Notes under the pieces: generated by a model
Seen by the model: only the letters and a program-made list of their open reading frames with translations
Told to the model about the DNA's origin: nothing
Databases searched by the model: none
Part shown: positions 1 to 8,821 of the stretch, one piece after another
Layout: every line of letters begins with the position of its first letter
Numbering within the stretch: position 1 is the stretch's first letter
NCBI GenBank assembly: GCA_020847425.1
Contig: JADLCC010000041.1
Coordinates: forward strand, 1 to 40,008
Source of the DNA: Saprospiraceae bacterium
GTDB taxonomy: Bacteria > Bacteroidota > Bacteroidia > Chitinophagales > Saprospiraceae
Length of the DNA: 40,008 nucleotides
Reading direction: 5' to 3'
Translations under genes and position numbers: made by a program

Positions 1-16
1 CTAACATTACTGCACC

Positions 17-3000
17 ATGAATCGATTATTCCTTCGTGCAAAATGGGCCTGTTTGAGCATGGTCTTGCTCTTGCAATTTACCCAATCTTTTGCATCCCAT
101 CCGGACGCTTCTCCCTTCTGCAGTGGCATCACTGGCCCTAGCGTGAGTTGCGTAAATCAGTTGGAGAGTTACCTCGTCACCAGTCCTATCGGCGGCTATT
201 CGTATGGCTGGTCGGTATCGGCGGGCGGGGCCTTGTCCAACACCACCGGGCCTTCCACTATGGTCAACTGGAGCATAGCGGGCGCCCAATCGCTTATTTT
301 AACCTCGACCTCGCCCGGCGGCGCGATCACCACCTGCACCTTGTCGGTGACGGTGTATCCGCAGCCGACGCCGGTCATTTACTCAGACTTTATTTCGGAT
401 TGCCCGGAGGGAAAAGAAGACCCTCACCACGGCAATGGCGGTAAAGAAGAGTGTTGGGTGGTCTGTGAGCACTCGACGGTCAACTATTGGGCTACGCCTG
501 TAGCGGGCAACAGCTACAGTTGGGTAATTGTGGGCGGCACGCCGGTGACGGCGACCGGCCCCACCGTGGCCGTAACTTGGGGAGCCGCCGGCTCCGGCAC
601 CATCATCCTCACGGAAACGGCGCCGGGCGGTTGCAGCACCACCGTACAGGAATGCATAACGATAGTAGAGTCACCTATTGCCAAGTTTACGTTTAACGGC
701 CAGGACCCCAGCAGTCCTTTGAAAGTTTGTTTCGGAGAAGTAGTGTATTTCAACGACTTATCTGTTGGCGGCTCCTATTGGCTTTGGGATTTTGGTGACG
801 GCGTCACGTCCAATCTCCAAAATCCGTCGCACGTGTACGCAAGCCCCGGCACGTACAATGGCACACTAACCGTGAAAAATGAATGTGGTTGTACCGATGT
901 TTTACCCTTTACTGTGATTGTAACGGCGCTGGCAAGCCCCGTTATTGGTTGTATTTCTACTGTTTGTTTGAGAGATTGTGCGTTTTACTCGGTATCGAAT
1001 GTTTGTGCCGGCGGCACAGTGACCTGGAGTATCCACGGCGGCCAGATCATCAACCAACCGACGCCGGGCTCGGTCAATGTTATTTGGGACGACAGCGACG
1101 GTTTTGTCGCTGCCAATGGCTATGGTGAAATTTGTGTTACCGTAACCGGCTGTCCGGACCTTTGCGACGCAGAAGTCTGTGTGCGCGTGCCGGTCATTCA
1201 CCAGGTGACGATTTCCGGTCCTACTGTAGTGTGCCAGGGCGATCCAGTGACCTATACGGTGCCGGCGCAGCCGGGCATCAACGAGATCTCCGGCACGCCG
1301 GACGGTGTAGATTTTGACTGGTCTGTTACTGGCGGTACGATTATTTCCACGCCACCGTATTCCAATTCGGTAACGGTGATCTGGAACGGCCCGACCGGTA
1401 CGATCAACCTTGCTCCGTACGAAAATTACCTGACCAATGCGGATTGCAAATTTGATCCGGCGTCGCTGTCGGTAACGGTTTTGCCCAAGTTTTTCATGAA
1501 CCCGCCCGAGGCTGAAATCTGCGAAGGCGACAATTTTACGTTTACAGTGACGGGAACCGGCTCTTTCAACTGGACGGTAACCGGCCCCGGTGGCGCGGTA
1601 GGCCCCACGCCGGGCGGCACCTCGTTCAACGTATCGCCCAGCGCACCGGGCGTCTATGTAGTATCCGCCCAATCCACATCGGGTGCGTACTGCAATGTGA
1701 CGCCATCGTCCATATTGAATGTTTTGCCCAGCCCGCCGCCACCTTCCGGCGCGCTGGTGGGTGAAACCAATGTCTGCCTGAATACGCCCTATGTGTACTC
1801 CCTGAGTGCCGGCGCCCCTGCGGGCACCGTGCTGGTGTGGAGTGCCACCGGCGGCACCCTGTATGGCGGCGCCGGCCCCACCGTGACCGTTCAGTGGACC
1901 GGCGGCGCGATGTCGCTTTCGGTAAAAGCCGTGAGCACCGTATCGCCGTTCTGCGAATCCACACCGGTCAATTTCACGATCAACCCGTATGTGCCGCCTG
2001 CCACTTTTGTGACCGGCGCGGCTTCGGCTTGTGTGGATGAAACCCATACCTACAGTATCACCGGTTTGGCGAACTACACCAACCTGGTGTGGAGCGTGGT
2101 ACCGGCAACTGCCGGCAGCGTGGTCAGCGGCCACGGTACGCCGAGCGTCTCGGTATTGTTTAGCAACACCGCCCCGGCAATCGTCAATATTGTTTGCACC
2201 GCTACGGTCTGCGGCTCTGACATTACCGACAATTTCGCTGTGGCCGTAAATAACATTCCAAGCTACACCATTTCCTTGCCGCCAAGTGCCTGTCAGAACG
2301 ACTTCGTCGGGATGTCGGTCAGTCCGGCAGCGGGGATCAGCACCTACCTCTGGAGTTTTGGCGACGGCGGCAGCAGCGGCTCTGCGGCGCCGACGCATGC
2401 TTGGGCCAGCCCCGGCACCTATTCGGTGACCGTACAAATGGGCCTGAGCATCTGCGGCGGCCCGACTGTGACCGTGGGCACCACGATCCAGATCGACCCG
2501 GTACCGATCGCGTATGTGACAGCCTCCAACGGGTATTACATTTGCGGTACTGTAACCTCAACGGATTTGACGGTAGCCACCCAGATTTTCTGCAATTACC
2601 TGTGGTCGACCGGCTCTACCCTGCCGGCGATTACGGTAACGATACCCGGCACCTATACCGTGACGGCCACCGACCCGGTCACCGGCTGTTCGACCGTCAT
2701 TACCAAAGTGGTACATGGCTGCCCGCCACCACCGACTTGTTTCCCGGTTACACCGGCTTGGGATTTTATACCTTCTGAAAACTGCGACACCTACACGTTT
2801 ACGCCCCTCCCAACGGCCGCTACCTTTATCGGCTGGGATTTTGGCGACCTGAGCGGCAGCAGCAGCCCCGGTGTAGTATCACACCCCTATGACCACCCAG
2901 GGTATTACCAGGTAACCCTCCTGAGTTACGACCCCATAGCCCTGTGTACGTTGGCTGTGGTAAAAACTGTTTCCGTAAAATTCGTGGGCAACTGGTTGGC

Positions 3001-5698
3001 CAATTACAACTGCGGCTCGGGTTCGATGGTCACAACCCTGGCGGATATTTCGGAATACCTGCCCGGTTTCCCGGCCACCACCCCCGATTGGTACGACGGC
3101 GGCTACATCGGAACGGGGTCGTCCCTGCCGATTACACTCACGCCGGGCGCGCACTCTATTTACCTGGAAGTCGTTGTAGCCGGCCAAACCTGCACCAGCC
3201 CGACCCTGACGATCAATGTACCGGGTATGCCCAACGCAGCCTTCACGTATGTGGCGCCCGTTTGTGAAGGTATGCCGGTCAATTTCACCAACACCTCCAC
3301 TGGTGGCGGCCTCACGGGTTTTGACTGGAATTTTGGCGATGGCGCCGGATCCAATTTGATGAACCCGCAGCGTTCCTTTGATGCGGTCCTTTCGCCGTAT
3401 TTGACGACCCTGGTTGTCAGCAGCGAGTGGGGTTGCACCTCGAGTGCCACAGCGAGCATACCCGTTTGGGCACGCGGCGCCGATCCGGTCATTTCGATTG
3501 CGCCGGCATCGCCGGTTTGCGAAGGCACACCGGTTACCCTTACCGCTGCCGCTGCGCTTACCGCGCCGGTCAATTTTACCTGGTTCAATGCGGTAAACCC
3601 CGGCACCTCCCTGCAAGGCCCTTCCCTGGCAAACAATTACACGACCTACATCAGCGGTTTGTTTGGCGTGCGGGCTACCGACGGGCATGGATGCCTGTAC
3701 AATGTGCTGGCGCCCAACCCCATCGTGGTATTGCCGCCGCCATATGTGCAGATTCTTGGCAAAACCGACTACTGTCTGAATGAGTACATCTATCTCACAG
3801 CAGATGTGGGCCCGTACAACTATGTCTGGACGGTGACACCGCCCTCCGGGCCCTCGTACACCCTCACGGGTGGCACCATGCCGCCGGTATATGGCTCCTC
3901 CGTAGGGACATATGTAATCTCGGTAACCATTACGGACCCCTTGACCGGCTGTTCCAATTCCGGAACGATCAACGTGGTGGTGCATGCCGGTGTTACCGGC
4001 CTGACGATAAGCGCCAGTCCGATGTGCGCACCGTCTACCCTGACAGCCACCAGCGTCGGCGCCACGAGCTACAACTGGAGCACCGGCGGTATTGGCCCGG
4101 TCACCACGGCGCCGCAGGCTGGGTTCTACTCGGTCATCGCCAGCGACGCCTGGGGTTGCACAGCCCAAACCGATTTCGAACTGCCTGGCCCTCCGGACCT
4201 GAGCAACGTGATGGTTGGTTGTTATGAATTTTGTGAAAAAGTAGTCTGGCAAGCGCCCAACTGCTCGGGCTGTACGTACCAGTGGATGCTCAACGGATCG
4301 CCCATACCGGGAGAGACCAACCCCACGATCACGATCACCAATTCGGGTGTGTACACCGTAGTGGTGAGCAATGGACCGGGTTGCGATTCGGAAAGCGAGC
4401 CGATCGATATCAGCATCGCCCAAAATCCGGACCTCTGCCACAAGTGTGAGGTAAAAGTACTCGACGGCAGATTCAAATGCGTGGGCATTGACCCGGGCAC
4501 TGGCTTGCCGCTGTACGAATTCTGGGTTGATGTGGTGAACTATGGCGGCGCCCTCAATGGCCTCAGCCTGTTCTCCTCCTTTGGTTCGGTTACCCTGATC
4601 AGTCCGGCCAGCGGCTTCCTGCCAGGCGGCGGCGCTGCAACGACCATCCACGGCTACCTCGTGTGGGACGGTGTGACCAATCCGGGTTGCATTAGTTTCC
4701 TGGGGTATTTGTCGGCCGACTGCAAAAACCAGGAAGAGTGCAAATTTGAATGGTGCGGTGAACTGCCGAAATGCTGCGACCGCGATTGCGATATCCGGGT
4801 GCGCGATGTTCGGGTGGAATGTATTGCCGGCAACCTCTACCAGGTCACCCTGGCCATTGAAAACAACGGCTGCGACCTGTTCGACATGTTTATCAAAACG
4901 CCGTACGGCATTTACCCGCTGACGCCTTCTACTCTGCCGGGTGGAGCAGCCAGTCTGCTGACCGCCACGATCGTCGGTTCGCCGGGTTCCATGGGTGTCA
5001 CCGTTTGCGGCCGCCGGTTCGACGGCGAATACTGCTGTGTCGAGGTCAAACTCGATCTGCCGGAATGCCACAAAGAGGATTGCAAAGTGGATGTCAAAAC
5101 CCGGAGTATCCGCTGCATCGGCAAGACGCCGGAGGGGTATCCGATTTACTCGTTCAACATCGATGTGTATGGCGTACCTCCCGGATCGAGCATCTACATT
5201 TTGCCGGTTCAGCCGGGCCTGGTTAGTGGCCTCAGTGTGTCCTGCGCGGGCGCGGTGTGCAACGTACAAGGCACCTACACCGATCAATCGGGCAAAGACC
5301 AGTTCTGCTTCTACGTGCTCACCATCAACAACTCGACGGAGCCGCCCAAAATCTGTGTAGGCAAATTCTGCTTTGCCCGCCCGGATTGCACAAGCGTACC
5401 TACGGAAGGCAGTGAAAGCCGTGGCAATACCGCAGGCGCAGGCCAAACGGATGCGCTCGACTTCTACCTGGTGCCCAACCCGGCCGCCAATGAGGTGAAC
5501 ATTGCCGGACTGGATCCGACAACAGTGGTGAGCCGTATCCTGGTCACCGACCTGATTGGTCAAACCTGGATTGCTACCCAGCCCGCCGGCAACAGCCTGC
5601 GCCTGGATGTGACGGCTTTGCCCGCAGGAATATACATCTTGACGGTTTCGGACGCCAAGGGCGTACTGAGCAGCCGTAAAATGACGATCGTGAAGTAA
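17..5698 (+). CDS. Giant PKD-repeat, Cys-rich secreted protein with T9SS sorting domain
   Basis: The 1893-residue product is a probable surface adhesin or cell-envelope protein exported by Sec and then the type IX system. Residues 1-27 form a signal peptide (basic start, hydrophobic core, SFAS cleavage region). The middle is a chain of PKD/Ig-like beta modules; typical PKD cores such as WDFGDG (near residue 257) and WSFGDGG (near 780) recur, and W-G-T and P-G-T-Y patterns repeat throughout. From about residue 1470 three Cys-rich modules of roughly 100 residues follow, starting near 1474, 1586 and 1683, each with a C-x-V-x(5-7)-x-C type opening. The last 80 residues are a type A T9SS sorting domain (VPNPAANEV near 1817, then L-P-A-G-I-Y-I-L and a final K-M-T-I-V-K). 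The ATG is only 16 bases into the window, so its promoter is not visible. Binding partner is unknown. Confidence 0.9.
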   Translation: MNRLFLRAKWACLSMVLLLQFTQSFASHPDASPFCSGITGPSVSCVNQLESYLVTSPIGGYSYGWSVSAGGALSNTTGPSTMVNWSIAGAQSLILTSTSPGGAITTCTLSVTVYPQPTPVIYSDFISDCPEGKEDPHHGNGGKEECWVVCEHSTVNYWATPVAGNSYSWVIVGGTPVTATGPTVAVTWGAAGSGTIILTETAPGGCSTTVQECITIVESPIAKFTFNGQDPSSPLKVCFGEVVYFNDLSVGGSYWLWDFGDGVTSNLQNPSHVYASPGTYNGTLTVKNECGCTDVLPFTVIVTALASPVIGCISTVCLRDCAFYSVSNVCAGGTVTWSIHGGQIINQPTPGSVNVIWDDSDGFVAANGYGEICVTVTGCPDLCDAEVCVRVPVIHQVTISGPTVVCQGDPVTYTVPAQPGINEISGTPDGVDFDWSVTGGTIISTPPYSNSVTVIWNGPTGTINLAPYENYLTNADCKFDPASLSVTVLPKFFMNPPEAEICEGDNFTFTVTGTGSFNWTVTGPGGAVGPTPGGTSFNVSPSAPGVYVVSAQSTSGAYCNVTPSSILNVLPSPPPPSGALVGETNVCLNTPYVYSLSAGAPAGTVLVWSATGGTLYGGAGPTVTVQWTGGAMSLSVKAVSTVSPFCESTPVNFTINPYVPPATFVTGAASACVDETHTYSITGLANYTNLVWSVVPATAGSVVSGHGTPSVSVLFSNTAPAIVNIVCTATVCGSDITDNFAVAVNNIPSYTISLPPSACQNDFVGMSVSPAAGISTYLWSFGDGGSSGSAAPTHAWASPGTYSVTVQMGLSICGGPTVTVGTTIQIDPVPIAYVTASNGYYICGTVTSTDLTVATQIFCNYLWSTGSTLPAITVTIPGTYTVTATDPVTGCSTVITKVVHGCPPPPTCFPVTPAWDFIPSENCDTYTFTPLPTAATFIGWDFGDLSGSSSPGVVSHPYDHPGYYQVTLLSYDPIALCTLAVVKTVSVKFVGNWLANYNCGSGSMVTTLADISEYLPGFPATTPDWYDGGYIGTGSSLPITLTPGAHSIYLEVVVAGQTCTSPTLTINVPGMPNAAFTYVAPVCEGMPVNFTNTSTGGGLTGFDWNFGDGAGSNLMNPQRSFDAVLSPYLTTLVVSSEWGCTSSATASIPVWARGADPVISIAPASPVCEGTPVTLTAAAALTAPVNFTWFNAVNPGTSLQGPSLANNYTTYISGLFGVRATDGHGCLYNVLAPNPIVVLPPPYVQILGKTDYCLNEYIYLTADVGPYNYVWTVTPPSGPSYTLTGGTMPPVYGSSVGTYVISVTITDPLTGCSNSGTINVVVHAGVTGLTISASPMCAPSTLTATSVGATSYNWSTGGIGPVTTAPQAGFYSVIASDAWGCTAQTDFELPGPPDLSNVMVGCYEFCEKVVWQAPNCSGCTYQWMLNGSPIPGETNPTITITNSGVYTVVVSNGPGCDSESEPIDISIAQNPDLCHKCEVKVLDGRFKCVGIDPGTGLPLYEFWVDVVNYGGALNGLSLFSSFGSVTLISPASGFLPGGGAATTIHGYLVWDGVTNPGCISFLGYLSADCKNQEECKFEWCGELPKCCDRDCDIRVRDVRVECIAGNLYQVTLAIENNGCDLFDMFIKTPYGIYPLTPSTLPGGAASLLTATIVGSPGSMGVTVCGRRFDGEYCCVEVKLDLPECHKEDCKVDVKTRSIRCIGKTPEGYPIYSFNIDVYGVPPGSSIYILPVQPGLVSGLSVSCAGAVCNVQGTYTDQSGKDQFCFYVLTINNSTEPPKICVGKFCFARPDCTSVPTEGSESRGNTAGAGQTDALDFYLVPNPAANEVNIAGLDPTTVVSRILVTDLIGQTWIATQPAGNSLRLDVTALPAGIYILTVSDAKGVLSSRKMTIVK

Positions 5699-5734
5699 CA
5701 ACCGCAAAAGAGCGATTCATAGTCATTCAGAATT

Positions 5735-5814
5735 GAACATTGGGACTTGAACATTGAAACATCACAACCTAAACCGTTGGGCTATTCAGAGGGACTGTTC
5801 AAGGACCAATGTTC
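5735..5814. repeat. Imperfect inverted repeat between convergent genes
   Basis: GAACATTGGGACTTGAAC at 5735-5752 pairs with GTTCAAGGACCAATGTTC at 5797-5814, with two mismatches over 18 bases and a 44-base loop. It lies between the plus-strand PKD gene and the minus-strand gene ending at 5845. It could act as a bidirectional terminator or be a copy of a dispersed palindromic repeat. There is no long T run directly after either arm. Confidence 0.6.
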
Positions 5815-5844
5815 AGTTTTCGGGTGACGAGGGAGTTGTTCGGT

Positions 5845-7275
5845 TTATCCTTCGTTGACCTTAGTTAATAACCATTCCTTTTCCGGGAGAATAGCCACTT
5901 GGCGGATTTCATCTTCCAGTGCCTGCTTATTCTCCCGGATTTTTAAGTTGACGGACACCAGTTTGTGCATAAAGTGGATAAACAAGCGGTTTTCTTCGAG
6001 GTAGGCCGGCGGAATTTTCTTTTTGTGGTCGGTCAGGAATTTCCGAAAACTATTGATCAGGTCATCCAGCGGGCCGCTCATCCGCAGTTCGTAGTAGCAC
6101 AGGAGCCGCATGCGCCGTTCGTCCATTTTGGTAAACAAACTTTCGTAGCGCAGCGAGTTGATCATCTCCAGCGCCCGGTTAAATTCCTTTTTTTCAAAGT
6201 ATAAATAGGCTTTGCACAGGGTAATGATGTCTTCCCGTTCCATGTACGTCGGCACAATCCGGTCCGTATTTTCATCGAGAAACATTTGTACCCAGTCAAA
6301 TTCCCTGCGCTTCAAACCGACAATAGTGATATTGCGCATCATCACCGGCGACAAGTAGCCGTTGACGTGCAGCACGCCCAGTTCGATCTGGGCTTTGTAC
6401 AATTCAAACAACTCCCTGAAATACGTTTCCCGTTCTTTGAAAATCAGGCGCGCGGTGTTGGCCAGGTAGGAATACAACATGCGCGAATTGGTGGGGCTCA
6501 ACTGCTCTTTGGCGAGCCCGATGGTTTCTTTCAGGGGATGGAAATGCACAGGATCGGGGTTGTTCAACAACAACAGCGCCTGGTACCAGAGCCGGATGGT
6601 GATGTCGTCGAGCAGCGCCGAAGATTGCAGCCAACTCAGAAACTGTGGCAATTGGGAGTAATCAAAATCCAGGTTGATCCGGATTTCCTCGTTTTTGGCG
6701 AAACAATACATTTGGAGTTTGGACAAAGCGTAGTACGCATCCAGCGCGCGGTCTTGTTTGCCCAGGTTGTAATCTGGCCGCGATTTGTCCTGCATCATGT
6801 TCAGAAACCGCGCCCATTCAGATTCGAGCAAGAGCTTGTGCCGGAAGTAATACTCGTTCCGGTACGGGTTTTCCTCGATGGCTTGGTCGCCATCCTCCAA
6901 CAACTTCGGGATAAAATCCACCAACGCTTTGCGGCGAAAAAACTGGATCTGGTACAAACTGCGCTGGACAGACTGGCGCGACAACTCTTCCTGCACGATA
7001 AATTCCTTGACCAGCGCCATCAATTTGGTCATCACTTTGGCTACCGCCGTCTGTGGGTCCGACTGAACGGCCCGGCTCCCGAAAACAAACTTAAACGCAT
7101 TGGAATAGTTGCACTTGGGGTGCTCAAACGTGGGCGCATACAGCAGCAAAAACTCCAGCAAGGCCCGCACGGATTCCTGATTATTAAAATAAGGCGAATC
7201 CGCCATTACTTTTAACTGCTTGAGTTCCTTTAGGGTAAAACAGGACAAAAGAGTGATTAATTTAGAATCCCGCAT
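5845..7275 (-). CDS. Helical hypothetical protein, paralogue of the 11830-13215 product
   Basis: The 476-residue product is cytoplasmic by appearance: no signal peptide, no membrane segment, rich in Leu, Glu, Arg and aromatic residues in helical, TPR-like spacing. The N-terminus (MRDSKLITLLSCF) is followed by SPYFNNQESV, which matches SPFFNRRAGV in the protein encoded at 11830-13215. Both also share a middle F-E-L-Y-(K/R) segment and a C-terminal L-x-x-E-(V/I) ... EWLL / GWVL end. I do not recognise a function for this family. A -7 element on the same strand lies at 7362-7369, giving a leader of about 90 bases. The gene is convergent with the PKD gene. Confidence 0.8.
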   Translation of the reverse strand: MRDSKLITLLSCFTLKELKQLKVMADSPYFNNQESVRALLEFLLLYAPTFEHPKCNYSNAFKFVFGSRAVQSDPQTAVAKVMTKLMALVKEFIVQEELSRQSVQRSLYQIQFFRRKALVDFIPKLLEDGDQAIEENPYRNEYYFRHKLLLESEWARFLNMMQDKSRPDYNLGKQDRALDAYYALSKLQMYCFAKNEEIRINLDFDYSQLPQFLSWLQSSALLDDITIRLWYQALLLLNNPDPVHFHPLKETIGLAKEQLSPTNSRMLYSYLANTARLIFKERETYFRELFELYKAQIELGVLHVNGYLSPVMMRNITIVGLKRREFDWVQMFLDENTDRIVPTYMEREDIITLCKAYLYFEKKEFNRALEMINSLRYESLFTKMDERRMRLLCYYELRMSGPLDDLINSFRKFLTDHKKKIPPAYLEENRLFIHFMHKLVSVNLKIRENKQALEDEIRQVAILPEKEWLLTKVNEG

Positions 7276-7361
7276 GTGGAAGTAACCGGCTAAAATCCAA
7301 GGGAATGAAAAATCAGTGTAAATATTTGAAAAGCAAATTATTACACCGAAATTTAAGGCAG

Positions 7362-7369
7362 CAAATATA
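7362..7369 (-). promoter_or_regulatory. Bacteroidota -7 element for the 5845-7275 gene
   Basis: CAAATATA on the plus strand reads TATATTTG on the minus strand, an exact TAnnTTTG match. It sits about 87 bases upstream of the minus-strand start codon at 7275 in an AT-rich stretch. Confidence 0.5.
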
Positions 7370-7425
7370 GAAAAGCAGGAGAATCTTTTTAAAAAATGTG
7401 TTTACTCTCGGGGGCATATGGTGGT

Positions 7426-7433
7426 TAAATTTG
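7426..7433 (+). promoter_or_regulatory. Bacteroidota -7 element for the 7491-8519 gene
   Basis: TAAATTTG is an exact TAnnTTTG match, 58 bases ahead of the ATG at 7491. It supports 7491 rather than the out-of-frame ATG at 7418 as the working start. Confidence 0.45.
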
Positions 7434-7490
7434 TCCTGCTATTGCCATGCGGCAGGCATTTCAATTCACTTTATTTACTAATATTCCCAT

Positions 7491-8519
7491 ATGCAGCATT
7501 TTTCCAGGCCTTTTGTTGGCGTGTTAATCCTGTTTTCAATGCTAGGTTCGGCCCTTTCGCTGCCCACAAACCTTGTGGCCCAATCTTGCCCACCCGTACA
7601 AAACTTTGGTTTTCTGTATTATGACATTTACCAGGCAGACTACGAGTGGGACTATGCAGCCGATGCCAAATACTACATCCTGCGGGTTGAGATTAACGGC
7701 AAAGCCTACAAAACCTACGAACTTCCCGGTCAAGCCACCAAAACCAGCGTTCCGTTCGACCCCAAACTAGTCAACTACGACCTCGTCTCAGCCAAACTTA
7801 CCAAAGTTTGCTCCAGCGGCGGCAATATCACCGAATCGGCTGATTTTGTCATCATCACCGATGGCATCGTGTACCTCGACGGCGGTACGCATGGCAACGA
7901 GCCCAGGGTGGTTGAGCCCGTGGTGGCCGTAAACGACAACCTGGTGCCCGTCAATCAAATCTGCGGCTTGTGCGACCCCGGTTTTTTCCGCCTCGAAAAT
8001 GGGTTTTATGCGCCCTATGGTATTTATTCCAGCGCCTATGCCTACCCAATTGAAAACCTGCGCTTCCGCAAAGACGATCTCTGCAATTGCTTGGACGCCG
8101 CCATCAGCGCCGGCGTTTTGGCCCCAAGTGGCGGCCCCGGCCCCAACTACTCCGGCGCGCCGTTCAATTGCAAAATCGACGCCTATATTTTCGAAGAAAA
8201 AGACTGCACCCGGGAAGAAAAACCCGGCGAACGCAGCATAGCGGCAGCCGATCCTACCGCCGACCTATTGGAGGTCATCCCCAATCCGATTACGGGGACC
8301 GCACGCATTCAGTACAACCTGAGGCAGGAAACAAACACTTCACTTACTCTGATCGACCTGACAGGCAGAGCGGCTAAGCAACTCCTGATCAACAAAACCG
8401 AAACAGCCGGCGAACATCAAGTGGACTTTGATGTCTTCGACCTGGAACCGGGACTTTATTTCTGCCGCCTGCAAGCCGGCGAACTAGTGCAAACACAAAA
8501 AATCATAATCGCCCGATAA
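7491..8519 (+). CDS. Secreted T9SS cargo protein of unknown function
   Basis: The 342-residue product starts with a signal peptide (residues 1 to about 30, hydrophobic VGVLILFSMLGSALSL, then LVAQS). Residues 35-115 look like one Fn3/Ig-type beta domain (D-Y-E-W-D-Y, Y-Y-I-L-R-V-E-I-N-G-K). A middle region has paired cysteines (C-G-L-C near 161-164, C-N-C near 198-200). The last 75 residues are a type A sorting domain: VIPNPITGTARI, then D-L-T-G-R, L-E-P-G-L-Y-F and a basic end. This predicts export to the periplasm, T9SS translocation and cell-surface attachment. A strong hairpin with a T run follows at 8594. The substrate or ligand is not evident. Confidence 0.85.
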   Translation: MQHFSRPFVGVLILFSMLGSALSLPTNLVAQSCPPVQNFGFLYYDIYQADYEWDYAADAKYYILRVEINGKAYKTYELPGQATKTSVPFDPKLVNYDLVSAKLTKVCSSGGNITESADFVIITDGIVYLDGGTHGNEPRVVEPVVAVNDNLVPVNQICGLCDPGFFRLENGFYAPYGIYSSAYAYPIENLRFRKDDLCNCLDAAISAGVLAPSGGPGPNYSGAPFNCKIDAYIFEEKDCTREEKPGERSIAAADPTADLLEVIPNPITGTARIQYNLRQETNTSLTLIDLTGRAAKQLLINKTETAGEHQVDFDVFDLEPGLYFCRLQAGELVQTQKIIIAR

Positions 8520-8593
8520 TGCCTGCATCCGGTTCGACCCGTTGAACCGGCCGTAGTTACCGCTCGTTTTCATTTTCCGCAAAATCAACAGGT

Positions 8594-8630
8594 ATCCCGA
8601 ATTTGCTTGTCGCGAGTTCGGGATTTTTTA
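8594..8630 (+). terminator. Rho-independent terminator after the 7491-8519 gene
   Basis: ATCCCGAA (8594-8601) pairs perfectly with TTCGGGAT (8617-8624), followed by a run of T. A second hairpin without a T run lies just upstream (CCGGTTC at 8529-8535 with GAACCGG at 8544-8550). The rest of 8631-8821 shows no gene I can support. Confidence 0.75.
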
Positions 8631-8821
8631 TTCCAACACGCACAACGCCAGCGCCGGCGCCCTCCAATCAGGCCAAACCGAACACTGGCGCATACTCCCC
8701 TGCCCTCCCGGGCAAGCTCATCGTGCAAGGGCCTGAAAACGCTCAGGCAGCGAGGTTTTCCGGCTAGCAAGAGCCGGAGGGAATACTTCTGACGGTGTTA
8801 CAACTGACAGAAAAACAGACT

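Noticed and set aside
902-2437. Long minus-strand open frame (511 codons) opposite the PKD gene
   Set aside because: Its sequence is rich in Arg, His and Gly with no domain, and it mirrors the codon bias of the real plus-strand gene.
2879-5707. Minus-strand open frame of 942 codons
   Set aside because: It is a shadow of the same GC-biased PKD gene; no signal, domain or spacing supports it.
7418-7624. Plus-strand open frame from the ATG at 7418
   Set aside because: It is out of frame with, and overlaps, the signal peptide of the T9SS gene starting at 7491; no protein features.
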